This document shows, piece after piece, positions 9,408 to 18,174 of a stretch of 64,000 bases of DNA (positions are counted from its first letter, which is position 1; each line of letters opens with the position of its first letter). Below the pieces are notes generated by a model. It did not search any database and had not been told where the DNA came from. It saw only the letters and a list, made by a program, of their open reading frames with translations. Where the stretch lies: the NCBI RefSeq assembly GCF_017303295.1, contig NZ_JAFKOK010000004.1, forward strand, positions 186,001-250,000, given 5' to 3'. Source of the DNA: Rhodobacter sp. NTK016B (lineage in GTDB: Bacteria > Pseudomonadota > Alphaproteobacteria > Rhodobacterales > Rhodobacteraceae). A program made the translations under genes and the position numbers.

Positions 9408-10112
9408 ATGAAATTCGACGACATTCCCGGATGGTTCATGCCCATCGATCAGGCGGCTTTCACCTGGGTCTTGCAGTACCAGAACCGCACGCAGCCCTTG
9501 GGCGGTCTGGTCGAGCTGGGCGTGTTCAAGGGCAAGAGCGCCGTGGTGATCGGCAATTTCCAGCGTCCGGGCGAGGTATTCACCGCCTGCGATCTGTTCG
9601 AGGATGTGGCCACCGATGCCAGCGTCGCGCCCGACGAACAGCGGTTCTTCAAGGGGCAATCGCTGTCGCAGGTCGAATTCGAGCGCAATTACCTCGCTTT
9701 CCACCGCGAGCTGCCACGCATCGTGCGCGCGCCGACCTCGACAATCACCCGCCATGTCGCCCCGGGATCGGCGCGGTTCGTTCATATTGATGCGGGCCAT
9801 ACCTACGATCTGGTGCGCGAGGATACCGCCTCGGCCCGCAAGCTGTTGCGCGAAGACGGGGTCATTGTGTTCGACGATTACCGCAAAGCGGGCGCGATGG
9901 GCTGCGGCGCGGCGGTGTGGGAGGCGATCCTGAATGACGGGCTCAGGCCCATCGCCAACACCGATTTCAAACTCTACGCGACATGGGGCGATCCCGCACC
10001 CTATATCGCCGAGATCGAGGCCTGCGCGCTTGAGGCCGGATGGTGCCGGACCAAGAGCCCGACGATGATCCGCGATATGCCGATGGTATATCTGCACCGC
10101 GCCCGCGATTAG
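9408..10112 (+). CDS. Class I SAM-dependent methyltransferase-like protein
   Basis: This protein of about 234 residues has a Rossmann-type beginning, LGGLVELGVFKGKSAVVI (about 30-47), which matches motif I of class I methyltransferases of the macrocin O-methyltransferase/rhamnosyl-methyltransferase kind. Further on are FVHIDAGHTYDLVREDT and DGVIVFDDY, the acidic post-motifs typical of that group. Substrate unknown. The ATG at 9408 gives the compact domain; in-frame starts at 9387 and 9249 exist. The ~250 bp upstream gap to the divergent unknown gene contains a short perfect hairpin (TCCGCC/GGCGGA around 9274-9290) and presumably both promoters. Confidence 0.75.
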   Translation: MKFDDIPGWFMPIDQAAFTWVLQYQNRTQPLGGLVELGVFKGKSAVVIGNFQRPGEVFTACDLFEDVATDASVAPDEQRFFKGQSLSQVEFERNYLAFHRELPRIVRAPTSTITRHVAPGSARFVHIDAGHTYDLVREDTASARKLLREDGVIVFDDYRKAGAMGCGAAVWEAILNDGLRPIANTDFKLYATWGDPAPYIAEIEACALEAGWCRTKSPTMIRDMPMVYLHRARD

Positions 10113-10128
10113 GCGAAAATTTCCGGGA

Positions 10129-10148
10129 CTTAACCCCTTCGGGTTAAG
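10129..10148 (+). terminator. Perfect hairpin after the methyltransferase-like gene
   Basis: An 8 bp perfect stem (CTTAACCC / GGGTTAAG) closes a CTTC tetraloop 17 bp after the stop codon. No U-run follows, so it may act as a weak terminator or as a 3'-end-stabilising hairpin. The rest of the gap to 10339 shows only GC-rich sequence. Confidence 0.5.
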
Positions 10149-10339
10149 ACTTGGATTTGAACCGGTGCCACAATTGCGACGACAGATGGGAAAGGACAAA
10201 CTGCAACCTGAGGTATGACTGGTCGTGTCGGCGCGCTATGGGGTTCCTATTTGCGGACCTGCTTCGGCACCGGCCCTTCGGGCTTCGCCCCCTTGCCGCG
10301 CTTGCTTTGCGTAGTGATTGACGAAGAAGGGATTTCATC

Positions 10340-11314
10340 ATGGGCCGTTTTTTTGCCCCCATCCATATGACACCCGCGCCCGCCGCCGCCCTGCCGGCAT
10401 TCAGCGCCGTTCTGGCGGTTGTCCTGTCGCTGGGATGCGCCGCGCCGGTCATGGCTCAGTCCGCCTCCACATCCACAGCGACTCAGAGCGTCGACGACCG
10501 CGACTATGAAGCCGCCCGCCGCGCGTTTCGCAATGGCGAGCACGAGGAAGCGCTGCGCGTTCTCGTTCCGCTTGCCGAGCGCAATCATCCCGGGGCGCAA
10601 TTCCTGCTGGGCTATGCCTATCGTCAGGGGCGCGGTGTGGCCGAAAGTGCGCCGCAGGCGCTGCACTGGTATGACCGCGCCGCGCGTTTGGGGCACGAGC
10701 GCGCGCGCCTGAACGCCGCGATCATGCTGCGCAACGGCGCGCCCGGTGTTCCCGTCGATCTGGACCGTTCGCGCGCCTATCTCGAAAGCGGCGAGGCCGA
10801 TGGACAGGCCCCCGCCATTGCCGAGTTGGGCCGGGTCTATGAACGCGGTCTTGGCGTTCTGGCTGACGAGGCGCGGGCAATCGCCCTGTATGAGCGCGCG
10901 CATGCGCTCGATGACGATTGGGCGCCGTTCTATCTGGGCCGCTTGCTGTACCGGCGCCACGCAACCGATGCCGATTGGCGGCGCGCGCGGACGCTGTTCC
11001 GGGCCGGGGCCGATCATGGCGTCCCTGTGAGCCTGAACAACCTCGCATGGATGCTGCATAACGGGCAGGGCGGCGAGACCGATCTGGACGCGGCCGAGGT
11101 GCTGTATCGCCGTGCGCTGGATATGGGCTATACGCGGTCGGGCCTGCATCTGGCGATGCTTCTCAACCTGCGCGAGCCGCATACCCAGATCGGCGACGCA
11201 GAGATCGTGCAGTATTGCCAGCCGGTTCTTGCCGATCCCGACATGGTCTGGAGCCGCCAGCGCAACTGCCACGATCTGATGAAGCATGTCACCGACCGGG
11301 GGCTTGTGCGATAG
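10340..11314 (+). CDS. Exported Sel1-like tetratricopeptide-repeat protein
   Basis: This is a 324-residue protein with an N-terminal signal peptide: a long alanine/leucine stretch ending PVMA|Q near residue 40. At least five Sel1-like helical repeats of about 36 residues follow. Typical units read GAQFLLGYAYRQGRGVAES, PAIAELGRVYERGLGVLAD and SLNNLAWMLHNGQGGETD. Such repeats serve as protein-binding scaffolds in the periplasm or envelope. No catalytic domain is visible. It is a single gene between unrelated neighbours, and its partner cannot be read from the sequence. Confidence 0.85.
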   Translation: MGRFFAPIHMTPAPAAALPAFSAVLAVVLSLGCAAPVMAQSASTSTATQSVDDRDYEAARRAFRNGEHEEALRVLVPLAERNHPGAQFLLGYAYRQGRGVAESAPQALHWYDRAARLGHERARLNAAIMLRNGAPGVPVDLDRSRAYLESGEADGQAPAIAELGRVYERGLGVLADEARAIALYERAHALDDDWAPFYLGRLLYRRHATDADWRRARTLFRAGADHGVPVSLNNLAWMLHNGQGGETDLDAAEVLYRRALDMGYTRSGLHLAMLLNLREPHTQIGDAEIVQYCQPVLADPDMVWSRQRNCHDLMKHVTDRGLVR

Positions 11315-11350
11315 CGGGGGCCGTGCGTTAAGCCGGTCCAGCGCCCGGCG

Positions 11351-11887
11351 TCAGGTAAAGCGCACCTTGCCGATATAGGGCAGGTTGCGGTTGCGCTGCG
11401 CGTAGTCGATGCCATAGCCCACGACGAATTCGTCGGGGATCTCGAAACCTGTCCATGTGGCCTTGATATCGACCTCGCGCCGCGTCGGCTTGTCCAGAAG
11501 CGCGCAGATTTCCAGCCGCCGCGGTTCGCGCGCGCTGAGCATGTGCTTGACGTGATGCAGCGTGAAGCCGGTATCGACGATATCCTCGACCACCAGCACG
11601 TCGCGCCCGGCGATCTCGCCGCGCAGATCCTTGAGGATGCGCACCTCGCGACTGGATTCCATCGAATCGCCATACGAGCTGGCTTCGAGGAAATCGACCT
11701 CGACCGGCAGGTCGATCTCGCGCACCAGATCGGCGATGAACACGAACGAGCCGCGCAGAAGGCCCACGACGATCAGCTTGTCGGTGCCGGCGAAGGCCTC
11801 GGTGATTTCTTCGGCCAGCGCCTCGACCCGCGCGGCGATGCGCTTGGCCGAGATCATCTGATCGATCACATAGGCGGGCTGGGTCAT
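11351..11887 (-). CDS. hpt: Hypoxanthine phosphoribosyltransferase
   Basis: This 178-residue purine-salvage enzyme joins hypoxanthine (or guanine) to PRPP in the cytoplasm. The PRPP-binding loop [17 protein letters not shown] (about 95-111) is intact, as is the early [17 protein letters not shown]. The length is normal for the family. The ATG at 11887 ([11 protein letters not shown]) is preferred; longer in-frame starts to 12064 would overlap the divergent neighbour. Confidence 0.95.
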   Translation of the reverse strand: MTQPAYVIDQMISAKRIAARVEALAEEITEAFAGTDKLIVVGLLRGSFVFIADLVREIDLPVEVDFLEASSYGDSMESSREVRILKDLRGEIAGRDVLVVEDIVDTGFTLHHVKHMLSAREPRRLEICALLDKPTRREVDIKATWTGFEIPDEFVVGYGIDYAQRNRNLPYIGKVRFT

Positions 11888-11967
11888 GGCGTCGCGTCCT
11901 GTGGAAGGGGGGGTTGAAAAGCCGCTCACACAATAGGAAAAGACCATCGCACACGCCAGAGGTCGCA

Positions 11968-12423
11968 ATGCCCCATCATCGCGAAAACCGCCAGCTTCCG
12001 TATCGCGCGGATCAGATCTATGATCTGGTGGCTGATGTCGCCAAATATCCCGAATTCCTGCCATGGACGGCGGCGGCGCGCATCCGTTCGCGCGAACCTT
12101 TGCCCGAGCGCGGCGACGGGGCCGAGGTGATGGAGGCGGATCTGGTCATCAGCTTCAAGGTCTTCCGCGAGAAATTCGGCTCGCGCGTGGTGCTGATCCC
12201 GACAGAGAACCGGATCGAGACCGATTATCTGGACGGCCCCTTCAAGTACCTGCACTCGTATTGGCAGATCGAGTCCGAGGGCGAGGGCTGCCGCGTGACC
12301 TTCGAAGTGGATTTCGAATTCCGCAACGCGATGCTGCAACGGGTGATCGGGCTGGTCTTCAATGAAGCCATGCGCCGCGTCGTCGGCGCGTTCGAGGCCC
12401 GCGCCCGCCAGCTCTACGGCTGA
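11968..12423 (+). CDS. COQ10/RatA-type START-domain protein
   Basis: This is a 151-residue single-domain protein of the polyketide-cyclase/START-like superfamily, closest in pattern to COQ10/Rat[23 protein letters not shown] at the N-terminus and [19 protein letters not shown] near the C-terminus. Mitochondrial COQ10 binds ubiquinone and supports respiration. E. coli RatA was described as a ribosome-association toxin. In alphaproteobacteria the quinone-binding role is the likelier one, by inference. It is divergent from hpt across an 80 bp gap. Confidence 0.88.
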   Translation: MPHHRENRQLPYRADQIYDLVADVAKYPEFLPWTAAARIRSREPLPERGDGAEVMEADLVISFKVFREKFGSRVVLIPTENRIETDYLDGPFKYLHSYWQIESEGEGCRVTFEVDFEFRNAMLQRVIGLVFNEAMRRVVGAFEARARQLYG

Positions 12424-12439
12424 CGGGCGGGGCAGGGCG

Positions 12440-13618
12440 TTACGACGAGACGTCGTAGGCGCGCTCGCCATGCACCGACAGGTCCAGCCCGTTGGTCTCG
12501 GTCTCGGCATCGACGCGCAGCGGGGTGATCAAGCCGACCAGTTTGATCAGAACCCACGATATCACGACGGTATAGACCCCGACGATGGCCAGTGCGCCCA
12601 GCTGCGCAGCCCATGCCGCATGACCGAGGGCGGCCAGCATCACCGTCCCGAAGATGCCGCCCACGCCATGAACCGCGAAGACATCGAGCGTATCGTCGAC
12701 CTTCATCTTGTGGCGCACGAAGTTCACGGCCTCCTGGCACAGGATCCCGGCAATCGCGCCGATGATCAGCGCCTCGACCGGCCCCACGAAGCCCGATGCG
12801 GGCGTGATCGAGGCCAGCCCCGCAATCGTGCCGGTCACAAGCCCGACCATCGACGCGCGGCCAAACTTGATCCTCTCCCACAGCGCCCAGGTCAGGGAGG
12901 CCGCCGCCGCCGACAGATGCGTCACGGTGATGGCCATCGCCGCCTGTCCGTTCGCCGCCAGCGCCGAGCCGCCGTTGAAGCCGAACCAGCCGACCCACAG
13001 CATCGCCGCGCCCATCATCACCAACCCCGGATTGTGGGGCGGTGTCACCCGGTTCGAACGCGGACCCAGCGCCACGGCCAGCATCAGCGCGGCAAGACCG
13101 GCGGTTTCGTGCACGACGATGCCGCCGGCGAAATCGCGCGTGCCGGTTGCGCCGAAAATCCCGCCATCGGCCAGAAACCCGCCGCCCCAGATCCAATGGG
13201 TGACCGGCGCATAGACAAGGATCATCCACAGGGCCGAGAAGACCAGCACGAAGCCATAGCCGATCCGCTCGACATAGGCGCCGACGATCAGCGCGGGCGT
13301 GATGATCGCAAAGGTCATCTGGAAGACGAAGAACAGCACTTCCGGCACCGAGCCCGACAGCGTGTCGGCGTCAATGCCGATCAGAAACGCTTGGGACAAC
13401 CCGCCCCAGATCGCGTCGCCTTCGCCGAAAGCGATGGAATAGCCAAGCGCCAGCCACAACACCGACATCAGGCAGGCGATGGAAAAGACGTGCATGAACA
13501 CGCTCAGCACGTTCCTTGCGCGCACCAGCCCGCCATAAAACAGCGCCAGCGCGGGCAAGGTCATGAACAGCACAAGGGCTGTTGCAGTGATCAGGAAAGC
13601 GGTATCCGCAGCGTTCAT
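12440..13618 (-). CDS. amtB: Ammonium transporter AmtB
   Basis: This is a 392-residue inner-membrane ammonium channel with about 11 predicted helices. The paired pore histidines are present as H170 (VVHETAG) and H317 (FAVHGVGG), and the conserved Asp before the first of them is D162. The protein starts directly in the first helix with no signal peptide, so the N-terminus is shorter than in E. coli. The C-terminal tail TETNGLDLSVHGERAYDVSS is the region that touches the PII protein in AmtB-GlnK complexes. No glnK/glnB gene is adjacent, unlike the usual glnK-amtB pairing. The upstream gap carries inverted repeats that could be an operator. Confidence 0.95.
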   Translation of the reverse strand: MNAADTAFLITATALVLFMTLPALALFYGGLVRARNVLSVFMHVFSIACLMSVLWLALGYSIAFGEGDAIWGGLSQAFLIGIDADTLSGSVPEVLFFVFQMTFAIITPALIVGAYVERIGYGFVLVFSALWMILVYAPVTHWIWGGGFLADGGIFGATGTRDFAGGIVVHETAGLAALMLAVALGPRSNRVTPPHNPGLVMMGAAMLWVGWFGFNGGSALAANGQAAMAITVTHLSAAAASLTWALWERIKFGRASMVGLVTGTIAGLASITPASGFVGPVEALIIGAIAGILCQEAVNFVRHKMKVDDTLDVFAVHGVGGIFGTVMLAALGHAAWAAQLGALAIVGVYTVVISWVLIKLVGLITPLRVDAETETNGLDLSVHGERAYDVSS

Positions 13619-13712
13619 CTGTCCCCCCTCAGGTTTGATGGCGCTTCTAGAGCGTCTCGCGAGAGGTCAGAAAACGGGCAAAGGGCCCCGAATACGAAAA
13701 TATGCTGTGCAA

Positions 13713-13758
13713 CGGGCGAAAAATGCACGTAATCGCCCGCAATTTGGACGTATCGCCC
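13713..13758 (-). promoter_or_regulatory. Candidate operator upstream of amtB
   Basis: About 95 bp before the amtB start there is a 7 bp perfect inverted repeat, CGGGCGA (13713-13719) and TCGCCCG (13733-13739). A third half-site TCGCCC (13753-13758) lies exactly 20 bp after the second arm. The 20 bp spacing puts the last two on the same DNA face. NtrC is the expected regulator of amtB and is encoded 5 kb away, but the sites do not clearly match the enteric NtrC consensus. The assignment is inference. Confidence 0.4.
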
Positions 13759-13778
13759 TTAAAAACAGCGAAAATGAA

Positions 13779-14249
13779 TCAGGAAAGCGCGGACTTGAGC
13801 GCCGCGAGGGCATGCGCGACCGAGGCCGCGCGTACCTCTGCTCGTCCGATAGGCCCGAATTCGACGGTTTCCGTGCGCGTCGTGCCGTCTTTTCGGGCAA
13901 GGCCAAAACAGACGCGGCCCTCGGGCTTGTGTTCGGATCCACCGGGGCCGGCGATGCCGGTGGTCGATACCGCGATCTGCGCCGTGCTGTGACGCAGCGC
14001 GCCCTCGGCCATCTCGCGCGCGATCTCTTCGCTGACCGCGCCGTGGGCCCGCAACGTGGTGTCGCGGACGCCAAGCATGTCGCGCTTGGCGCCGTTGGAA
14101 TAGGTCACGAAGCCCCTGTCGACGACATCAGACGAGCCGGGAATATCCGTCAGCGCCGCCGCGATCAGGCCGCCGGAGCAGCTTTCGGCGGTTGCGATCA
14201 TGACGCCCTTTGCGCGAGCGAGATCAAGGACTTCCGACGCGAGGCTCAC
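13779..14249 (-). CDS. cinA: CinA C-terminal-type nicotinamide-nucleotide amidase
   Basis: This 156-residue single-domain protein equals the C-terminal CinA domain (PncC), which deamidates NMN to nicotinate mononucleotide in NAD recycling. ATAESCSGGLIAAALT holds the active serine, and STTGIAGPGGSEHKPEGRVCFG is the second signature. The start is a GTG at 14249, whose bases overlap the pgpA stop (GTGA), so it is translationally coupled. The larger molybdopterin-binding half of full CinA is absent, as is common. It is last in the ispDF-pgpA-cinA operon. Confidence 0.93.
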   Translation of the reverse strand: MSLASEVLDLARAKGVMIATAESCSGGLIAAALTDIPGSSDVVDRGFVTYSNGAKRDMLGVRDTTLRAHGAVSEEIAREMAEGALRHSTAQIAVSTTGIAGPGGSEHKPEGRVCFGLARKDGTTRTETVEFGPIGRAEVRAASVAHALAALKSALS

Positions 14250-14740
14250 ATCAAATATCCATGCGCGACGCCCGCTGCGACGATCACCGCAAGCCCGGCG
14301 CACAGACCGGCGAACAGATCGTCCAGCATCACACCCAGCCAGTCGTGCCGCTTGTCGGCACGTCCGATGAACCACGGTTTCCAGATGTCGAACAGGCGGA
14401 AGAAGACGAAGGCCGCGACCCAGCCGGGATAGGGCATCCAGTCGTCCCAGCCGCGCCACCAGAAGGCCAGCGCCGGAAAGGCCAGCGCGATCCATTGACC
14501 GGCGATCTCGTCGATAACGATCTCACCGGGATCCAGACCGGGCCGGTCCTTGAGTTCGACGTAACAGGCCCAGAGCCCCGCGGCGGTCGCCGCGAGCGCC
14601 GCCACCACGAGCATCGGCGCGCCCAGATAGCGGTCGATGACCAGACCCACGGCGATGGCCGCCGCCGAGCCCCAAGTGCCGGGGGCGGGGCGCATCAGCC
14701 CGGCTCCGAAGCCGATGGTGACGAGACGCGCGAGGGTCAT
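14246..14740 (-). CDS. pgpA: Phosphatidylglycerophosphatase A
   Basis: This 164-residue membrane enzyme removes phosphate from phosphatidylglycerophosphate to give phosphatidylglycerol. The family text is clear: [15 protein letters not shown] at the N-terminus, then [17 protein letters not shown] (catalytic acidic residues, about 70-86), then [15 protein letters not shown]. About four hydrophobic helices are visible. It overlaps ispDF upstream by 4 bp (ATGA) and cinA downstream (GTGA), forming a tight three-gene unit. Confidence 0.95.
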   Translation of the reverse strand: MTLARLVTIGFGAGLMRPAPGTWGSAAAIAVGLVIDRYLGAPMLVVAALAATAAGLWACYVELKDRPGLDPGEIVIDEIAGQWIALAFPALAFWWRGWDDWMPYPGWVAAFVFFRLFDIWKPWFIGRADKRHDWLGVMLDDLFAGLCAGLAVIVAAGVAHGYLM

Positions 14741-15894
14741 GTCCGCACCAGCGTCGCGGTGGCAAGCGCCGCGATCCCTTCCTCACGCCCGGTGAAACCG
14801 AGCCGTTCCGAGGTCGTGGCCTTGACCGAAACCCGGTCCACTTCGACCGCCATGATCTGCGCCAGCGTGTCGCGCATCGCGTTGGCATGCGGGCCGATCT
14901 TCGGGCGTTCGCAGACCAGCGTCACGTCGCAATTGGCGATGGCATAGCCCTTGGAACGGGCCAGTTCGGCGGCGTGGCGCAGAAAGATATGGCTCTCGGC
15001 GCCTTTCCATTGCGGGTCCGAAGGGGGGAAGTGGCGGCCGATATCGCCCTCGGCCATGGCGCCATAGATCGCGTCGGTCAGCGCGTGCATCCCGACATCG
15101 GCATCCGAATGGCCCAGCAGCGCACGGCTATGCGGAACCTTGACGCCACAGAGCCAGACGTGATCGCCCTCGGTAAAGGCATGCACGTCGTAACCATTGC
15201 CCAGCCGTATGTCCATTGTCTGACCTTCTATTGCCTGACGTTCGGCCAGCGCCCGCTCGGCGCGTTCGAAATCAGCAGGATAGGTGAGTTTTATATTGCT
15301 TTCGGAGCCCTGAGTTATCCACACCGGCATGCCGGCGGCCCGCGCGATGGCCACATCGTCGGCCGCATCGCCCGGATGCGAGCGATAGGCGGCCAGAAGG
15401 CGGGCATAGTCGAAACCCTGAGGTGTCTGGGCGCGGTACAAGTCGTCGCGGTCGCGCAATCCGGCGACATGGCCGTTCTCGCCCTGCCAGAGCGCATCGG
15501 TAACCGGCAGCGCGGGGGCGGCGGCAGGATGCTGAGCGAGCGCGCCGACGACGCCGTGGATGACCTCCGGCTCGACAAGCGGGCGCGCGCCGTCATGGAT
15601 CAGTACTTTGCCGGGGGGCGTGTCGCTCAGGGCTTCAAGGGCGGCGCGCACCGATTGCGTGCGCGAAGAGCCGCCCAGCACATGCGGGACGCCCAGCGTT
15701 TCCGCGCGCTCACGGTCGTCTTCGTGGGTCACCAGCAGGATGTTTTCGAGCCCCGCCGCGCGAAACGCATCGATCGTGTGGGCAAGCACCGGATGATTGT
15801 TCAGCATCCGCCATTGCTTGGGCACGCCACCACCCATCCGGCTGCCGCGACCGGCAGCCACAAGGATCACGGCGATGTCGCTTTTCCCAGTCAT
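14737..15894 (-). CDS. ispDF: Bifunctional IspD/IspF enzyme of the MEP isoprenoid pathway
   Basis: This is a 385-residue fusion. The N-terminal cytidylyltransferase (IspD, about 1-225) shows [16 protein letters not shown] and PKQW and makes CDP-ME. The C-terminal IspF part starts at about [14 protein letters not shown], with metal ligands DVH and [15 protein letters not shown], and forms MEcPP. This fusion is usual in alphaproteobacteria. The start at 15894 ([15 protein letters not shown]) removes a non-conserved extension. The ~170 bp gap to dusB holds divergent promoters. ispG, the next MEP-pathway gene but one, is at 29.5 kb. Confidence 0.96.
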   Translation of the reverse strand: MTGKSDIAVILVAAGRGSRMGGGVPKQWRMLNNHPVLAHTIDAFRAAGLENILLVTHEDDRERAETLGVPHVLGGSSRTQSVRAALEALSDTPPGKVLIHDGARPLVEPEVIHGVVGALAQHPAAAPALPVTDALWQGENGHVAGLRDRDDLYRAQTPQGFDYARLLAAYRSHPGDAADDVAIARAAGMPVWITQGSESNIKLTYPADFERAERALAERQAIEGQTMDIRLGNGYDVHAFTEGDHVWLCGVKVPHSRALLGHSDADVGMHALTDAIYGAMAEGDIGRHFPPSDPQWKGAESHIFLRHAAELARSKGYAIANCDVTLVCERPKIGPHANAMRDTLAQIMAVEVDRVSVKATTSERLGFTGREEGIAALATATLVRT

Positions 15895-16063
15895 GAGATG
15901 TGAATTAGGGGATGTGGCAAGGGCCTGCAAGCGAATGCGCAGAACGACGAAGATGCAAAAACGGGCGTGCCTGCTTGGGCAGTGCGTGATATTTGTGCAG
16001 ACGATGAAACGGGAAGCAGAATCCTGCCCGCTCGCCTTTCCGTTTGCCGCTTCTGCGCGCTAG

Positions 16064-17086
16064 ATGGGCACAACCCGCATTGCCGAACCGAGCCTGATGA
16101 CTTCCTCAGCGTTTCCAGTATCCCTGACGCCACCCGTGGTCCTGGCCCCCATGTCGGGGATCACGGATCTGCCGTTCCGTCGGATGGTGGCCCGATTTGG
16201 CGCGGGCCTCGTGGTGAGCGAGATGATCGCCTCGGGCGAGATGGTGACCGCCCGCCCGTCGCGCCGCGCCGCAAGCCGCGCGCGGGCCGAGGTCGATGAC
16301 AGCGTGCCGACCGCCGTGCAGCTTGCCGGGCGACATGCCGACGCGATGGCCGAGGCCGCGCGCATCGCCGAAGGGCAGGGTGCCCCGCTGATCGACATCA
16401 ATATGGGCTGCCCGGCAAAGAAAGTCGTGGGCGGCGCCGCCGGTTCCGCGCTGATGCGCGAGCCTGATCTGGCGCTGCGGCTGATCGAGGCGGTTGTCGG
16501 CGCAGTAAGCGTGCCCGTGACGCTGAAAATGCGTCTGGGCTGGGACAACGATTGCCTGAACGCGCCGCAGATCGCGCGACAGGCTGAAGAGGCCGGTGTA
16601 CGGATGCTTACTATCCATGGCCGGACCCGCGCGCAGTTCTATAAAGGTCATGCCGACTGGACCGCGATCGCCGAGGTGGTCGACGCGGTGTCGATCCCGG
16701 TCATCGCCAACGGGGATATTGTCGATGCGGCAAGCGCGCGCGGCGCGCTGGCGGCCTCGGGGGCGGCGGGTATCATGGTGGGGCGCGGCGCGCAGGGGCG
16801 TCCGTGGCTGTTGGCCGAGATCGGGGCCGCGCTTCATGGCACGCCTGCGCCCGAAGTGCCCGAAGGCGACGCGCTCGCCGATCTGGTGGCCGAGCATTAT
16901 GAGCAGATCCTGTCCTTCTACGGCGCCGAACTGGGCGTGCGCATCGCAAGGAAGCATCTGGGCTGGTATATTGATGCGGTCGCCGGGCCCGCCGATCTGC
17001 GCGCCCTGCTCATGCGTGAAACCGATCCCGCGCGGGTGATCCGCACGCTGCCCGGCGCGCTGACTCCGGATCGGGCGGCGGCATGA
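16064..17086 (+). CDS. dusB: tRNA-dihydrouridine synthase (DusB/NifR3)
   Basis: This FMN enzyme of about 340 residues reduces uridine to dihydrouridine in the tRNA D-loop. VVLAPMSGITDLPFRR is at the N-terminus, INMGCPAKKVVGG carries the catalytic Cys region, and IHGRTRAQFYKGHADW and ANGDIVDAASA are family motifs. The start is uncertain: no good Shine-Dalgarno precedes the ATG at 16064, and an ATG at 16097 would also leave a full domain. The gene is coupled to ntrB by a 4 bp overlap. This arrangement is the nifR3-ntrB-ntrC operon first seen in Rhodobacter. Confidence 0.94.
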   Translation: MGTTRIAEPSLMTSSAFPVSLTPPVVLAPMSGITDLPFRRMVARFGAGLVVSEMIASGEMVTARPSRRAASRARAEVDDSVPTAVQLAGRHADAMAEAARIAEGQGAPLIDINMGCPAKKVVGGAAGSALMREPDLALRLIEAVVGAVSVPVTLKMRLGWDNDCLNAPQIARQAEEAGVRMLTIHGRTRAQFYKGHADWTAIAEVVDAVSIPVIANGDIVDAASARGALAASGAAGIMVGRGAQGRPWLLAEIGAALHGTPAPEVPEGDALADLVAEHYEQILSFYGAELGVRIARKHLGWYIDAVAGPADLRALLMRETDPARVIRTLPGALTPDRAAA

Positions 17087-18174
17087 GCTACGTTCCGGTC
17101 CCCGGCGCCATCTTCGCCGCCTTGCCGATGCCCGCCTTCCTGACCGGGGCGGACGGCACGCGTGAGGTGATCCTCGATTGCAACACGGCTGCCGAGCAAT
17201 TCTGCTCGGTCTCGTCGCAGGTGCTCAAGGGCGAGCCCGCTTTCGACCGGCTGCTGATCGACGCGCCGATGGAAGAGGCCGTCGAGCGCGCGCGCAAGAA
17301 CCGCGCACCGATCTTCATCAACGATTGCGAAGTGACCACCGGGGAACGTCCGCCCATCCTGTGCACGCTGCAGCTTGCGCCGATGAACGACGATTCCGAT
17401 TCGCTTCTGATGTTGATCACGCCGCGCGACATTGCCGGGCGACTGGGGCGCACGCAGGTGGTCAAGGCGGCGGCCAAATCGGCCATCGGCATGGCCGACA
17501 TGCTGGCGCATGAGATCAAGAATCCGCTGGCCGGGATCGCCGGGGCCGCGCAGCTTTTGTCGATGGGGCTTAGTGCCGCCGACCGCGAACTGACCGACCT
17601 GATCGTCGCCGAGACGCGGCGTGTGGTGAAGCTGCTCGAACAGGTCGAGCAATTCGGCGATCAGCGTCCGCCCGACCGCAAGGCCACGAATATCCACGAT
17701 GTTCTGGAGCGCGCGCGGCGTTCGGCCGGGGTCAGCTTTGGCGCGCATATGAAGATCCGCGACGATTACGACCCGTCGCTGCCCGAAGTCTGGGCCGATC
17801 CCGATCAGTTGCAGCAAGTGTTTCTGAACCTGTTGAAAAACGCGTCCGAGGCCCAGCCCGATGGCGGTACGATCCGCATCCGCACGCAGTTCGAGCGTGG
17901 GCTGCAGGTGAGCGGGCTCGACGGGCGGCGCGTGGCGCTGCCAATCCATGTCCATATCGAGGATGACGGCCCCGGCCTGCCCAATTCAATTGCCGAGAAC
18001 GTGTTCGAACCCTTCGTTTCCGGGCGCGAGAACGGCACCGGGCTGGGGCTGGCGCTGGTGTCGAAGATCATCGCCGCACATGAAGGCTGGATCGAGGTCA
18101 AGTCTCGTCCCGGTCAGACGATCTTTCGGGTGTCCCTTCCCATGGCCCCGATGACAAGCAAGGAGTCCCGCTGA
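17083..18174 (+). CDS. ntrB: Nitrogen-sensing histidine kinase NtrB
   Basis: This is a 363-residue cytosolic kinase/phosphatase that controls NtrC according to nitrogen status, read through PII proteins. An N-terminal PAS-like domain (about 1-120) is followed by the H-box [15 protein letters not shown] with phospho-His 143. The ATP-binding domain has LLKNASEA (N-box), DDGPGLP (G1) and GTGLGLAL (G2). There is no transmembrane segment. It is linked upstream to dusB (ATGA overlap) and downstream to ntrC (1 bp overlap, TGATG), so the three are made together. Confidence 0.96.
   Translation: MSYVPVPGAIFAALPMPAFLTGADGTREVILDCNTAAEQFCSVSSQVLKGEPAFDRLLIDAPMEEAVERARKNRAPIFINDCEVTTGERPPILCTLQLAPMNDDSDSLLMLITPRDIAGRLGRTQVVKAAAKSAIGMADMLAHEIKNPLAGIAGAAQLLSMGLSAADRELTDLIVAETRRVVKLLEQVEQFGDQRPPDRKATNIHDVLERARRSAGVSFGAHMKIRDDYDPSLPEVWADPDQLQQVFLNLLKNASEAQPDGGTIRIRTQFERGLQVSGLDGRRVALPIHVHIEDDGPGLPNSIAENVFEPFVSGRENGTGLGLALVSKIIAAHEGWIEVKSRPGQTIFRVSLPMAPMTSKESR

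Noticed and set aside
10247-11287. A 346-codon - strand frame opposite the Sel1-repeat gene.
   Set aside because: The + strand gene has a signal peptide and clear Sel1 repeats; the antisense frame does not show a domain.
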